Shown here in pieces: positions 44,110-54,395 of a stretch of DNA of 64,000 bases. Made by a program: the position numbers and the translations under genes. The stretch lies in assembly GCF_019351435.1 (NCBI RefSeq), contig NZ_JAHWYN010000015.1, forward strand, positions 1-64,000. Direction: 5' to 3'. Under the pieces are notes generated by a model, which was given only the letters and a program-made list of their open reading frames with translations, searched no databases and was not told where the DNA came from. Source of the stretch: Flavobacterium taihuense. GTDB taxonomy: Bacteria > Bacteroidota > Bacteroidia > Flavobacteriales > Flavobacteriaceae. Each line of letters starts with the position of its first letter. Within the stretch, counting starts at the first letter, position 1.

Positions 44110-45507
44110 TTATTTATTATAACCTAATATTTTTAGTACATCCTCTGCGGTTTGTTGTTCAGAAAATACTTCGGTTGCCAGTATTCCATTCTCGTCACGG
44201 TCTATCAAAATATGTTTTGGCTGTGGAATCAAACAGTGATGTAAACCACCATACCCCCCAATAGTTTCCTGATACGCTCCTGTATTGAAAAAACCTAAAT
44301 ATAATGGTTTTTCCTTATTGTATTTTGGTAAATAAATAGCATTCATATTTTGCTCTGAATTGTAATAATCGTCGCTATCACAGGTCATTCCGCCTAATAA
44401 AACCCTTTCATAAGTGTCATTCCATCTGTTGATTGCTAACATAATAAAACGCTTGTTGATTGCCCATGTGTCTGGCAATGTGGTGATAAAAGAAGAATCA
44501 ATCATGTTCCACTTTTCTCTGTCATTTTGTTGTTTTTGATACAACACTTGATATATAGCTCCACCACTTTCTCCAACGGTAAAAGAACCAAATTCGGTAA
44601 AAATATTTGGAACATCAACTTCCGCTTCATCACAAGCAATTTTAATTTGGTTGATTATTTCATCAATCATATATTGGTAATCGTATTCGAAAGCCAATGA
44701 GTTTTTGATTGGAAAACCACCACCAATATTCAAACCGTCAAGCGTAGGGCACTCTTTTTTCAAAGCCACATAAACCTTGATACATTTTACAAGTTCATTC
44801 CAATAGTAAGCATTGTCATTGATACCAGTATTGATAAAAAAGTGCAACATTTTAAGTTCCAATTTTTTATTCTCTTTTATTTCTTTTTTATAAAAAGGGA
44901 CAATGTTTTTGTATCCAATTCCTAATCTGGAAGTATAGAACTCAAATTTCGGCTCCTCTTCAGCGGCAATACGGATTCCTATTTTGAATTTTCCATTAAT
45001 TTGTGCTTGCAACAAATCTAATTCCTCGTAATTGTCGATGATTGGAATGGTGTTTTTATGGCCATTATTGATTAATCGTGCAATGTTATCTATGTATTGA
45101 TCTCTTTTGAAACCATTACAAATAATATAGGTGCTTTTATTAATCTTTCCTTTATCTAATAAATTTTCAACGATATTAATATCAAAAGCAGATGATGTTT
45201 CTATATGAATATTGTTCTTGAAAGCCTCGTTCATTATGTATTCAAAATGAGAACTTTTTGTACAATAACAATAATAATACTTTGCCTCATATTTATTTTT
45301 TTCCATCGATTTACGAAACCAGCTTTTGGCTTTGTTGATGTTATTTGAAATTTGAGGCAAATAGGTAAACTTTAAAGGCGTACCATAGGTTTCAACCAAT
45401 TTCATTAAATCTATATTATGAAACTGAAGGTTGTCTTTGTTTAATTTAAATTCTTCCTGTGGAAAGTAATATGTTTGATTTATTAAATCGGAATATTTTG
45501 TATTCAT
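44110..45507 (-). CDS. speA: arginine decarboxylase, short fold-type III form
   Basis: This 465-residue protein has a PLP barrel (Lys in YYCYCTKSSH), then RLGIGYKN, LNIGGGFPI (phosphate-binding Gly-rich), and CDSDDYY as the catalytic C-terminal site. The E. coli SpeA is 658 residues; this is the short Bacteroidota form. It turns arginine to agmatine. The DHS-like gene lies downstream on the same strand (114 bp gap). Lysine or ornithine specificity cannot be ruled out by eye. Confidence 0.85.
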   Translation of the reverse strand: MNTKYSDLINQTYYFPQEEFKLNKDNLQFHNIDLMKLVETYGTPLKFTYLPQISNNINKAKSWFRKSMEKNKYEAKYYYCYCTKSSHFEYIMNEAFKNNIHIETSSAFDINIVENLLDKGKINKSTYIICNGFKRDQYIDNIARLINNGHKNTIPIIDNYEELDLLQAQINGKFKIGIRIAAEEEPKFEFYTSRLGIGYKNIVPFYKKEIKENKKLELKMLHFFINTGINDNAYYWNELVKCIKVYVALKKECPTLDGLNIGGGFPIKNSLAFEYDYQYMIDEIINQIKIACDEAEVDVPNIFTEFGSFTVGESGGAIYQVLYQKQQNDREKWNMIDSSFITTLPDTWAINKRFIMLAINRWNDTYERVLLGGMTCDSDDYYNSEQNMNAIYLPKYNKEKPLYLGFFNTGAYQETIGGYGGLHHCLIPQPKHILIDRDENGILATEVFSEQQTAEDVLKILGYNK

Positions 45508-45561
45508 CTTTTATGTAGAGTTTTATATTAATTGTATTGAAAAAATAGAATTAATATGAGT

Positions 45562-45741
45562 TCAAACTCTAATATTGGCATAGATAATCTGTAGTTTTTC
45601 GTAATCGGCTTTGAAATATTGAAAAACATCAAAACTAAAATTTCCTTTTATACCATAAAACCGTTTCAATAGGCTTAAGAAGGACCTATTGTTTATGTTC
45701 TTTTTGGTAGAAAAATATTTAGTATTTTGATTCTTATTCAT
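45562..45741 (-). CDS. possible small protein (59 aa)
   Basis: An ATG at 45741 opens 59 codons to a TGA at 45562. The product MNKNQNTKYFSTKKNIN then FLSLLKRFYGIKGNF is basic and contains aromatic residues in a regular pattern. It is too short for most gene finders. It lies between speA and aroB on the same strand. No family recognised and codon support is weak, so this is a tentative call. The rest of the gap 45508-45798 shows nothing. Confidence 0.3.
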   Translation of the reverse strand: MNKNQNTKYFSTKKNINNRSFLSLLKRFYGIKGNFSFDVFQYFKADYEKLQIIYANIRV

Positions 45742-45798
45742 TGGCGCAAATGTAAAAAATAAAACAGACGCAAAGCAATCCTTTTTATTAAAAAATAA

Positions 45799-46869
45799 CT
45801 AAGATTTGTAATCCTGAAAAGCATTTAGAATTAATTCGTTTTCAACAGATTGATTAATTTTTATTTGGCCGATACCTTCAATCAATGCAAATTGTATCAT
45901 ACCGTACTCATTTTTTTTATCGTGAATCAGTAATTCTAAAATTGGTTCAATATCATTTTCTTCAAAAATAATATCATCATATATTGATTTTATGGTCGTT
46001 TTTATTTGATTGTATTCTTCTAATGTGATCAAATTTTTATGCAATGAAATATAACTTTCCAAAATCATTCCTACAGCAATAGCTTCTCCATGTAGAAGGG
46101 TAATTTTCTTTTCATTCTCCAAAAAATAACTTTCTATAGCATGTCCTAAAGTATGTCCGAAGTTTAATGACTTTCGAATGTTTTTTTCAGTTGGATCTTG
46201 CATCACTATAATGTTCTTAATCTCAACTGAACGATGAATTAGCGCATCTAAATGATCAAAGTCTATTGCTTTTAAATCTAAAAAATATTCCCAATAGGCT
46301 TTATCAAAAATCAAACCATGTTTCAACATTTCAGCAAGGCCAGAACGCATTTCATTTTGAGGAACTGTCTCTAAATACTGAGTATCAATCAATACCATTT
46401 TTGGTGTATTGATAACACCGATTTGATTTTTTAAATTACCCAAATCAACACCGTTTTTACCACCGACCGATGCGTCAACCATTGACAATAAAGTAGTTGG
46501 GATATGTATAAAATCAACTCCTCGTTTAAAAGTAGAAGCCACAAAACCTCCCAAATCTGTTACAACGCCACCTCCTATATTAATGATTAGTGTTTTTCTG
46601 TCAGCTCCCAATTCTGTTAGAACTTTCCAAATTTCAATACAAGTTTCGATATTTTTATTAATTTCTCCAGCATTAAATTCAATGATTTCGATTGTCAAAT
46701 CTGTTTCCAGCAAGGGAAGCAATTTAGGTAAACAATATTCATTAGTATTGCTATCGACAATTATAAACAAATTAGAATATTTGTTCTCTTTTAAGTGTTG
46801 GTTTAGATTTTTATATCCAGTTTCATTGAAATGCACAGGATAATTATTGGCTTGAATAGATTGCATCAT
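45799..46869 (-). CDS. aroB: 3-dehydroquinate synthase
   Basis: This 356-residue enzyme carries out the second step of the shikimate pathway. The sequence has NAD-binding GGGVVTDLGGFVASTFKRGVDFIHIPTTLLSMVDASVGGKNG, KHGLIFDKAYW, NFGHTLGHAIE (metal His) and HGEAIAVGM. It diverges from proline dehydrogenase. Confidence 0.95.
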   Translation of the reverse strand: MMQSIQANNYPVHFNETGYKNLNQHLKENKYSNLFIIVDSNTNEYCLPKLLPLLETDLTIEIIEFNAGEINKNIETCIEIWKVLTELGADRKTLIINIGGGVVTDLGGFVASTFKRGVDFIHIPTTLLSMVDASVGGKNGVDLGNLKNQIGVINTPKMVLIDTQYLETVPQNEMRSGLAEMLKHGLIFDKAYWEYFLDLKAIDFDHLDALIHRSVEIKNIIVMQDPTEKNIRKSLNFGHTLGHAIESYFLENEKKITLLHGEAIAVGMILESYISLHKNLITLEEYNQIKTTIKSIYDDIIFEENDIEPILELLIHDKKNEYGMIQFALIEGIGQIKINQSVENELILNAFQDYKS

Positions 46870-46931
46870 TTTAATTTTATTGAATGCGCAAAATAAGGCA
46901 AATTTTGCTAATTATACTCGCTTACTCTCTT

Positions 46932-46939
46932 TATATTTG
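46932..46939 (+). promoter_or_regulatory. -7 element of the proline dehydrogenase gene
   Basis: TATATTTG matches TAnnTTTG exactly, 19 bp upstream of the ATG. The upstream TTG spacing is longer than usual (24 bp). Confidence 0.5.
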
Positions 46940-46958
46940 CATAAAAAAATAACAAAAA

Positions 46959-48131
46959 ATGAATAATATTTTTAATAACTCACAAATTGCGTTTGCATTA
47001 AAAAGTGATACAGAACTCGATAGAGCGTATTTCCTTTTCAAATTAATCAATAGTCAGCCTTTAGTGCGTATTGGAACAGCGGTTACCAACTTTGCCATCA
47101 AAGCGAACCTTCCCGTTGAAAGCCTTATTCGCGCTACCGTTTTTGATCATTTTTGTGGCGGTGTAAATGAAGATGATTGTCTTTCGGTAGTAGATAAAAT
47201 GTATACTAAAGGTGTTTCATCTGTTTTGGACTATTCTGTTGAAGGCAAAGAAGAAGAAGATCAATTCGATGCCGCGCTTAACATGACATTGAAAACGATT
47301 GAATTTGCCAAAGAGCGCAAAGCCATTCCTTTTGCAGTTTTCAAACCAACAGGTTTAGGTCGTTTAGATTTATATGAAAAAGTTGGAGAAAAACAAACTT
47401 TAACTTCAGATGAACAAGCAGAATGGGACAGAGTAATAGCTCGTTTTGATTTAGTTTGCAGTGAAGCACAAAAAAAAAACATTGCCTTGTTGATTGATGC
47501 AGAAGAAAGCTGGATGCAAGATGCAGCCGATGATTTGGTTACCGAAATGATGCGCAAATACAACAAAGAAAAAGTAATTGTATTCAATACGCTACAAATG
47601 TACCGTTGGGACCGTTTAGATTATTTGAAAAAATTACATGAGAAAGCAAAAACTGATGGATTTTTTATCGGAATGAAATTAGTTCGTGGCGCTTACATGG
47701 AAAAAGAAAATCTTCGTGCTGAAGAAAAAGGATATCCAACACCAATATGCGCTTCGAAAGAAGTTTCGGATATCAATTATGATGCCGCTGTCCTATATAT
47801 GGTAGAGCATTTGGAGACAATGTCAATTTTTGCAGGAACCCATAACGAGGAGAGTACCTACAAATTGATGGAACTGATGAAAAATAAAGGAATTCTATCT
47901 AATGACAATAGAATTTGGTTCGGACAATTGTATGGAATGAGTGATAACATCAGTTACAACTTGGCAGCCAATGGTTATAATATTGCTAAATATTTACCTT
48001 TTGGACCTGTAAAAGATGTCATGCCATACTTGATTCGTCGTGCTGAAGAAAATACTTCTGTAGCCGGGCAAACCAGTCGCGAACTAGCTATGATCAAAGC
48101 AGAGCGCAATAGAAGAAAAGGAAAGGTTTAG
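46959..48131 (+). CDS. proline dehydrogenase
   Basis: This 390-residue FAD enzyme oxidises proline to pyrroline-5-carboxylate. Landmarks are VFDHFCGGVNEDDC, LIDAEESWMQDAADDL, TLQMYRWDRLDYL, MKLVRGAYMEKE and YLIRRAEENTSVAGQTSRE. It lacks the P5C dehydrogenase part of PutA, so the pathway is split over two genes in this organism. Confidence 0.92.
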   Translation: MNNIFNNSQIAFALKSDTELDRAYFLFKLINSQPLVRIGTAVTNFAIKANLPVESLIRATVFDHFCGGVNEDDCLSVVDKMYTKGVSSVLDYSVEGKEEEDQFDAALNMTLKTIEFAKERKAIPFAVFKPTGLGRLDLYEKVGEKQTLTSDEQAEWDRVIARFDLVCSEAQKKNIALLIDAEESWMQDAADDLVTEMMRKYNKEKVIVFNTLQMYRWDRLDYLKKLHEKAKTDGFFIGMKLVRGAYMEKENLRAEEKGYPTPICASKEVSDINYDAAVLYMVEHLETMSIFAGTHNEESTYKLMELMKNKGILSNDNRIWFGQLYGMSDNISYNLAANGYNIAKYLPFGPVKDVMPYLIRRAEENTSVAGQTSRELAMIKAERNRRKGKV

Positions 48132-48162
48132 ATTGCAGCTTTCAGAAAACAGAATTTAGATA

Positions 48163-48196
48163 AAACTCCAATCATTGGTGATTGGAGTTTTTTTTT
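48163..48196 (+). terminator. terminator after the proline dehydrogenase gene
   Basis: AAACTCCAATCA pairs with TGATTGGAGTTT around TTGG, followed by nine T. Confidence 0.9.
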
Positions 48197-48231
48197 AGTT
48201 AACTATCCTTTGAAGAGGGGTGAGGTGGGAA

Positions 48232-50019
48232 TTAAGAATTACTAAACTGTAAATTACTCAAATTCTTATACAAACCATTTTCTAAATTGATTAATTCCTG
48301 ATGTGTTCCTTGTTCGCTAATTTTTCCATTGTCAAGGACTAAAATTTGATCGGCAGAACGAATGGTAGAAAGACGGTGAGCAATAATAATACTAGTTCTT
48401 CCTTCCATTAAAATTTCTAAGGCTTCCTGAACTAATTTTTCACTTTCACTGTCTAATGATGAAGTAGCTTCGTCTAAAATTAATATAGATGGATTTTTCA
48501 ATAGGGCACGCGCAATGGCAATTCGCTGTCTTTGTCCTCCAGAAAGCTTAATTCCCCGCTCTCCAACTATGGTTTCAAATTTTTCCGGAAAACCTTCGAT
48601 AAAGACATAAGCATTAGCCTGTTTTGCAGCTACAATTATTTCTTCATCGGTAGCATTGGGTTTTCCGTAAGCAATATTCTCTTTGATTGTTCCTCCAAAC
48701 AATATAACATCCTGCGGCACTATACTCATATTCCCGCGAAGATTTTCCAAATCAAAATCGTAAATATTCTTCCCATCTATTAAAATTTCACCTCCATCAA
48801 TATCATAAAAACGTAATAATAATGAGGCAATCGTTGATTTCCCCATGCCGCTTGGACCGACAAGAGCAATTTTTTGACCAAAATTTGCAGTGAAATTAAT
48901 ATCTTTCAAAACCTTGACTTCTTTTCTGGAAGGATAGCTAAAGGCCACATTATTAAAAGTCACATCACCTTTTATTTTATTTATAGAAGGAATATGCACG
49001 TTTGAATTGATTTTTTCCGGAGTTTCGTCCAATAGTTCAAAAACTCTTTCAGTAGCGCCAATAGCCTTTTGCATTTGGGCATACAATTCGGCAATTCCAC
49101 CTGATGAAGCACCTACATAACTTGAGTATAATATAAAGGTAAACAATTGTCCAACCGTGATTTCTCCAGCAATACTCAATTGTACTCCATACCAAACCAC
49201 CGCCACAATCGTTCCGAATAAGCATATAATAATAAAGGAAGCAAAGAAACCTCTAAATTGCCCTCCTTTAATACCCATTTTGACAACTTCCTTAATTCTT
49301 TCTTTATAACGGGCAATTTCATACCATTCATTAGCAAAAGCCTTAACAATACTGATTCCTTGCATAGTTTCTTCAACCACTACCTGACTTTCTGCTACTT
49401 GATCTTGTACTTTTTTAGAATACTTTCGAATAAACCGTCCAAAAATGACAGCTGCAACCCCAACCAATGGCACTACCGAAACCATCATAATGGTCAATTT
49501 GATATTAATACTGGCCAACATAGCAAAACTCCCAATGATCAATATGAATTGTCTTAAAAACTCTGCAATTGTAGTCGTTAAAGTATCTTGAATTTGGGTA
49601 ATATCATTGCTGATTCGGCTATTTAATTCACCTACGCGCTTTTGAGAGAAAAAGGACATAGGCAATTTAACCAAATTAGTGTACAAAGCCAATCGAACAT
49701 TGGCCAATGTGTTTTCGGTAAAATTGACAAATAAGGAAAGTCTAAAAAAGGAAAATAAAGATTGTAGTAACAGCACCAATCCTAAGCCCAAAGCAATTTG
49801 ATTGGCTAGATGGGCATCTTTTTTGTTTACGCAATCCACAAGCATTCCCATAAACTTTGGAAAGGCTAGGGCAGTAACACTGGTAAGCAATAGAAACACC
49901 AATCCAACATAAAATTTCCATTTATGATTGTTGGCATATTTGAAAATCAGGATTGCTTTTTGCAAAGAACTTGCAGTAATTTTTGATTTGGGTAAATCAT
50001 TTTCTTGGTATCGAGCCAT
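48232..50019 (-). CDS. ABC exporter, fused membrane and ATPase domains (MsbA-like)
   Basis: The start at 50019 (MARYQENDLPKSK) gives 595 residues; the ORF start at 50169 adds 50 residues of translated leader. Six transmembrane helices (residues about 30-310) precede an ATPase with GPSGMGKST (Walker A), LSGGQRQR (signature) and ILILDEATSSLD (Walker B). This is a half-transporter that would homodimerise, of the MsbA/lipid and multidrug exporter class. The cargo is unknown. Confidence 0.88.
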   Translation of the reverse strand: MARYQENDLPKSKITASSLQKAILIFKYANNHKWKFYVGLVFLLLTSVTALAFPKFMGMLVDCVNKKDAHLANQIALGLGLVLLLQSLFSFFRLSLFVNFTENTLANVRLALYTNLVKLPMSFFSQKRVGELNSRISNDITQIQDTLTTTIAEFLRQFILIIGSFAMLASINIKLTIMMVSVVPLVGVAAVIFGRFIRKYSKKVQDQVAESQVVVEETMQGISIVKAFANEWYEIARYKERIKEVVKMGIKGGQFRGFFASFIIICLFGTIVAVVWYGVQLSIAGEITVGQLFTFILYSSYVGASSGGIAELYAQMQKAIGATERVFELLDETPEKINSNVHIPSINKIKGDVTFNNVAFSYPSRKEVKVLKDINFTANFGQKIALVGPSGMGKSTIASLLLRFYDIDGGEILIDGKNIYDFDLENLRGNMSIVPQDVILFGGTIKENIAYGKPNATDEEIIVAAKQANAYVFIEGFPEKFETIVGERGIKLSGGQRQRIAIARALLKNPSILILDEATSSLDSESEKLVQEALEILMEGRTSIIIAHRLSTIRSADQILVLDNGKISEQGTHQELINLENGLYKNLSNLQFSNS

Positions 50020-50163
50020 TGTTTTTATTTTATAATACAAATGTAAGGCTATAAGAAGATGATAACCAAAAAAAAAACGGAGATTCAGCTTCGAATAAAC
50101 TGCTGTTAATGAGTAACAAAAGAAAAACTCATTGTTTTTTATTTGATTTTTTTTAAATATTGC

Positions 50164-50193
50164 TTGCAATTACGAGTTCTAGTTGTATATTTG
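50164..50193 (+). promoter_or_regulatory. Bacteroidota-type promoter of tRNA-Val
   Basis: TTG at 50164-50166 and TATATTTG at 50186-50193 are separated by 19 bp, matching TTG-N19/20-TAnnTTTG, and the tRNA starts 11 bp downstream. Confidence 0.8.
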
Positions 50194-50204
50194 CACACGC
50201 AATA

Positions 50205-50279
50205 GGGCGATTAGCTCAGCTGGTTCAGAGCACCTCGTTTACACCGAGGGGGTCGGGGGTTCGAACCCCTCATCGCCCA
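50205..50279 (+). tRNA. tRNA-Val (anticodon UAC)
   Basis: Acceptor GGGCGAT pairs with ATCGCCC (discriminator A). The anticodon stem CCTCG/CGAGG closes the loop TTTACAC, giving UAC. The T arm has GGGGGTTCGAACCCC. CCA is not encoded. It is a single isolated tRNA with its own promoter and terminator. Confidence 0.95.
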
Positions 50280-50280
50280 C

Positions 50281-50313
50281 AAAACTTCTCAAGAAATTGA
50301 GAAGTTTTTTTTT
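50281..50313 (+). terminator. terminator after tRNA-Val
   Basis: AACTTCTCAA pairs with TTGAGAAGTT around GAAA, followed by a T run directly after the tRNA. Confidence 0.9.
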
Positions 50314-50546
50314 ACCTTAAATCGAAACATTGATTCAGAAGTGAAGGATCAGTGATAAGTTGAAAAAGTGGGATCATTCATAAAATGGTTCTCAAATAGT
50401 TTGTTACAACCTCAGAGTTCCTCAACTGCTTTTGAATTATTATTTTTGTGTTTCTCAACTACAATTACTGTTGATTCCTATTTTCGATTTGCCCTTAAAA
50501 ACAAATAGTATTTTAATTATATTTGTTAACCTAAAAAAACTTGATA
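50314..50546. other. gap with no gene seen
   Basis: This 233 bp gap after the tRNA-Val terminator is AT-rich, with no ORF, repeat or RNA fold that I can support. It presumably holds the promoter of the HD gene. Confidence 0.4.
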
Positions 50547-51776
50547 GTGTCTCAAATAAATAAATTAAAAATATTCAATGACCCCATTTATGGGTTTATT
50601 ACAATCCCAAATGCTTTAATCTACGACTTAATTCAACATTCTTATTTTCAGCGTTTAAGACGTATTTCACAAATGGGCTTATCTTATTTAGTATATCCCG
50701 GCGCCAATCACACCCGTTTTCATCATGCTTTGGGTTGTATGCATTTGATGCAAAAAGCAGTCGAAGTATTGCGTTTTAAAGAGGTCATCATTAGTCCTGA
50801 AGAAGAAAATGCCTTATACATCGCCATATTATTGCATGATATTGGTCACGGTCCTTTTTCGCATGCAATGGAAAGTAGTATTGTTGAAGATGTACATCAC
50901 GAAGAAATTTCATTGTTATTAATGAATCAGCTTAATATTGAATTTCAAGGACAATTGAGCCTAGCTATTCAGGTCTTTAAAGGCGAATACGACCGTAAAT
51001 TCATGTTGCAATTGATATCCAGCCAACTAGACATGGATCGCATGGATTACTTAAAGCGAGATAGTTTTTATTCGGGTGTTTCAGAGGGTAATGTCAATTC
51101 AGAACGTTTGATTCAGATGATGAATGTAGTTGATGATGTATTGGTTATTGAAGAAAAAGGTATCTATTCTGTTGAAAAATTCCTGATGTCCAGAAGATTG
51201 ATGTACTGGCAGGTCTATTTACATAAAACGAGCTTGGTAGCCGAATTAATTTTGACCAAAGTTTTAAAACGCGCTAAAGAATTGACAGAAAGAGGTGTTA
51301 TTCTGCCTTGCAGCGAACCTTTGTTATTTTTTATGCAAAACAAAGTTACTTTAGATACATTCGACCAAAAAACAGTAAAACTTTTTACGAAACTTGATGA
51401 TTTTGATATTATCAGTGCTTTGAAATCTTGGGAAAATCAAGATGATTTTATTCTGTCATCCCTAAGCAAAATGATTATCAATAGAGATCTTTTAAAAATA
51501 AAATTAACGAATGATAAAGTACCGCTGGAAGAATTACAGATACAAAAGGAACGTTTTTCAATTCAAAATAAAATCTCTTTGGCAGAATCTAATTATTTTA
51601 TTTTCAAAGGAAAAATAAAGAGTCAAGCCTATAGTAAAGTAGCAGAACCAATACGAATTTTGAATAAAGACAAGACAATTGAAGATGTCGTTGAAGCATC
51701 TGACCAACTGAATTTGAAATCGTTATCAAAGTTAGTAACTAAGTATTATATTTGTTTTCCAAAACAACTGCTTTAA
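50547..51776 (+). CDS. HD-domain phosphohydrolase
   Basis: I start at GTG 50547 (SQINKLKIFNDPIYGFI) since the preceding TTG at 50541 adds only two residues. The protein has about 409 residues with an HD metal site (HTRFHH, LLHDIGHGPFSH, HHEEISLL) and is of the dNTPase/HD deoxyguanosinetriphosphate-like family that opens with DPIYGFI. It probably hydrolyses dNTPs or a signalling nucleotide. The C-terminal 150 residues are unlike the HD core. It is followed by lpxD at 131 bp. Confidence 0.85.
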   Translation: MSQINKLKIFNDPIYGFITIPNALIYDLIQHSYFQRLRRISQMGLSYLVYPGANHTRFHHALGCMHLMQKAVEVLRFKEVIISPEEENALYIAILLHDIGHGPFSHAMESSIVEDVHHEEISLLLMNQLNIEFQGQLSLAIQVFKGEYDRKFMLQLISSQLDMDRMDYLKRDSFYSGVSEGNVNSERLIQMMNVVDDVLVIEEKGIYSVEKFLMSRRLMYWQVYLHKTSLVAELILTKVLKRAKELTERGVILPCSEPLLFFMQNKVTLDTFDQKTVKLFTKLDDFDIISALKSWENQDDFILSSLSKMIINRDLLKIKLTNDKVPLEELQIQKERFSIQNKISLAESNYFIFKGKIKSQAYSKVAEPIRILNKDKTIEDVVEASDQLNLKSLSKLVTKYYICFPKQLL

Positions 51777-51802
51777 AATTAACATTTAAAACCTATTTTT
51801 TA

Positions 51803-51810
51803 TATTTTTG
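51803..51810 (+). promoter_or_regulatory. -7 element upstream of lpxD
   Basis: TATTTTTG matches TAnnTTTG 97 bp before lpxD. No TTG at the right distance, so moderate confidence only. Confidence 0.35.
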
Positions 51811-51906
51811 TCGCAATAAACCAAGCCAATCTATTTTTATGATATATTGTGTAAACTACCATTTGTATGTTGCATCTTATAATTTTTAAAAATACAATTC
51901 AATAAG

Positions 51907-52950
51907 ATGAAATTTACAGCTGAACAAATAGCAGGAATATTAGAAGGAGAAATTGTTGGCGATCCCAACATCGAAGTTTCCCGTTTATCTAAAATTGAGG
52001 AAGGGGCAGAAGGGTCGCTTACTTTTTTATCCAATCCAAAATACATTAATTACATATATACTACAAAAGCCTCAATTACAATTGTTAATGATACCTTCGT
52101 TCCCGAATCCCCAATAACAACTACACTTATTAAGGTAGCCGATGCTTATAAATCTTTTTCTAAGTTATTGGAATTTTACAACCAAGTAAAATTAAATAAA
52201 AGCGGGATAGAAAACCCGTCATTTATTTCTGAAAGTGCTAAGTATGGTGAAAATCTATATTTAGGAAGCTTTAGTTATATAGGTGATAATGTAGTTTTAG
52301 GCAATAATGTAAAGGTATATCCTGGAAGTTTTATTGGCGACAATGTAACTATTGGGAATAATGTGATTATTTTTGCTGGCGCCAAAATTTATTCAGAAAC
52401 AATTATTGGTAATAATTGCACAATTCATTCTGGAACGATTATCGGAGCTGATGGTTTTGGTTATGCACCAAATGAAGATGGAACATATAACAAAATTCCG
52501 CAAATTGGAAATGTAGTCATTGAAGATAATGTCGATATTGGTGCCAATTCGACAATTGATAGAGCTACATTAGGTTCTACAGTTATTAGAGCAGGTGTGA
52601 AATTAGACAATCAAATTCAAATTGCCCATAATGTAGAAATTGGTCGAAATACCGTTATTGCTGCTCAATCTGGAATTGCGGGATCTACCAAGGTTGGAGA
52701 AAATTGCATGATAGGAGGCCAAGTGGGTATCGTCGGTCATTTGACAATTGGAAACAATGTTAGAATTCAGGCCCAATCAGGAGTGGGAAGAAACATAAAA
52801 GATAATGAAATACTGCAAGGAAGTCCAACTTTTGGATATTCTGATTATAGTAAATCGTATGTGCATTTTAAGAATTTACCAAAACTGGCAAAAGAAATAG
52901 AAGAGTTAAAAAAACAAATATTAAACCAAAAAAATGGAAACAATGGTTAA
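51907..52950 (+). CDS. lpxD: UDP-3-O-acylglucosamine N-acyltransferase
   Basis: This 347-residue protein has an N-terminal LpxD uridine-binding domain (residues 1-100, [19 protein letters not shown]) followed by a left-handed beta-helix of hexapeptide repeats. The catalytic His lies in [13 protein letters not shown]. It adds the second acyl chain of lipid A. It is the first gene of a lipid A block and overlaps lpxC/fabZ by 8 bp (from the 52943 start). Confidence 0.95.
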   Translation: MKFTAEQIAGILEGEIVGDPNIEVSRLSKIEEGAEGSLTFLSNPKYINYIYTTKASITIVNDTFVPESPITTTLIKVADAYKSFSKLLEFYNQVKLNKSGIENPSFISESAKYGENLYLGSFSYIGDNVVLGNNVKVYPGSFIGDNVTIGNNVIIFAGAKIYSETIIGNNCTIHSGTIIGADGFGYAPNEDGTYNKIPQIGNVVIEDNVDIGANSTIDRATLGSTVIRAGVKLDNQIQIAHNVEIGRNTVIAAQSGIAGSTKVGENCMIGGQVGIVGHLTIGNNVRIQAQSGVGRNIKDNEILQGSPTFGYSDYSKSYVHFKNLPKLAKEIEELKKQILNQKNGNNG

Positions 52951-54331
52951 ACAGAAGACCATCAAAACAGAAATTTCGTTAACTGGAGTTGGGCTACATA
53001 CTGGAAGGGAAGTTAAAATGACATTTAAACCTGCTCCTGTAAATAACGGCTTTACATTTGTTCGCGTCGATCTTGAAGGGCAACCCATTATTGAAGCAGA
53101 TGCTAATTATGTGGTTAATACGCAACGTGGTACTAATCTAGAAAAATTAGGTGTCAAAATTCAAACACCAGAACATGTTTTAGCAGCCTTAATGGGATCT
53201 GATTTGGATAACATCATAATCGAATTGGATGCTTCTGAATTGCCAATCATGGACGGTTCCTCTAAGTATTTCATGGAAGCAATTGAGGAAGCCGGAATTA
53301 TTGACCAAGAATTAAACCGAAATGTATATGTTGTAAAAGAAGTAATTTCTTTTACCGATGAAGCATCTGGAAGTGAAATCATGGTTATGCCAAGTGACCA
53401 TTATAGTGTAACAACTATGGTTGATTTTGGAACAAAAATATTAGGAACTCAAAATGCTACCTTAAAAACTATTGCTGATTTCAAAACTGAAATTTCAAAT
53501 GCAAGAACTTTCAGTTTTCTACATGAATTAGAATCTTTATTAGAAAATGGATTGATTAAAGGTGGCGATTTAAATAATGCTATTGTATATGTTGATAAAG
53601 AAATTTCTGAATCAACAATGGAGAGTTTAAAGAAAGCCTTTGGTAAAGACGAAATTACCGTTAAACCAAATGGTATTTTAGACAATCTTACTTTACATTA
53701 TCCAAATGAAGCGGCTAGACATAAATTGTTAGATGTAATTGGTGATTTAGCTTTGATCGGAACAAAAATTCAAGGAAAAATTATTGCGAACAAACCGGGG
53801 CACTTCGTAAATACTCAGTTTGCAAAAAAAATGGCCAAAATCATCAAAAGTGAACAAAGAAATTATGTTCCTACTTATGATTTAAATCAAGAGCCATTAA
53901 TGGATATCCATAAAATTATGGCTATGCTACCACACAGACCTCCATTTTTGTTGATTGACAGAATCATAGAAATGTCTGACAGCCATGTTGTAGGAATGAA
54001 AAATGTGACAATGAATGAAAATTTTTTCGTTGGACATTTCCCAAATGCGCCAGTAATGCCCGGAGTTTTGATTGTAGAGGCAATGGCACAAACAGGAGGA
54101 ATTTTAGTTTTAAGTACAGTTCCTGATCCTGAAAATTACCTTACCTTTTTCATGAAAATTGATAATGTAAAATTCAAACAAAAAGTTTTACCAGGAGATA
54201 CTCTTATATTCAAGTGTGATTTAATTACTCCAATCCGTAGAGGAATTTGCCATATGCAAGCAAATGCGTATTCAAACGGACGATTGGTTGCTCAAGCTGA
54301 ATTAATGGCTCAAATTGCAAGAAAGCAATAA
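52943..54331 (+). CDS. lpxC/fabZ: bifunctional LpxC deacetylase / FabZ dehydratase
   Basis: From ATG 52943 this is 462 residues; ATG 52934 is three codons earlier and possible. Residues 1-305 are LpxC, with EHVLAALMG (zinc His), [25 protein letters not shown] (second His and Asp). Residues about 315-460 are FabZ with [13 protein letters not shown] and [25 protein letters not shown]. LpxC commits to lipid A and FabZ dehydrates hydroxyacyl-ACP in fatty acid elongation. The fusion couples the two branch enzymes and is common in Bacteroidota. Confidence 0.95.
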   Translation: MVKQKTIKTEISLTGVGLHTGREVKMTFKPAPVNNGFTFVRVDLEGQPIIEADANYVVNTQRGTNLEKLGVKIQTPEHVLAALMGSDLDNIIIELDASELPIMDGSSKYFMEAIEEAGIIDQELNRNVYVVKEVISFTDEASGSEIMVMPSDHYSVTTMVDFGTKILGTQNATLKTIADFKTEISNARTFSFLHELESLLENGLIKGGDLNNAIVYVDKEISESTMESLKKAFGKDEITVKPNGILDNLTLHYPNEAARHKLLDVIGDLALIGTKIQGKIIANKPGHFVNTQFAKKMAKIIKSEQRNYVPTYDLNQEPLMDIHKIMAMLPHRPPFLLIDRIIEMSDSHVVGMKNVTMNENFFVGHFPNAPVMPGVLIVEAMAQTGGILVLSTVPDPENYLTFFMKIDNVKFKQKVLPGDTLIFKCDLITPIRRGICHMQANAYSNGRLVAQAELMAQIARKQ

Positions 54332-54395
54332 TTTTTGATTTATGCCTTTTTCAAAAGAGCCATAATCGTATTAATACTAATTTAAAAAATAGCAG

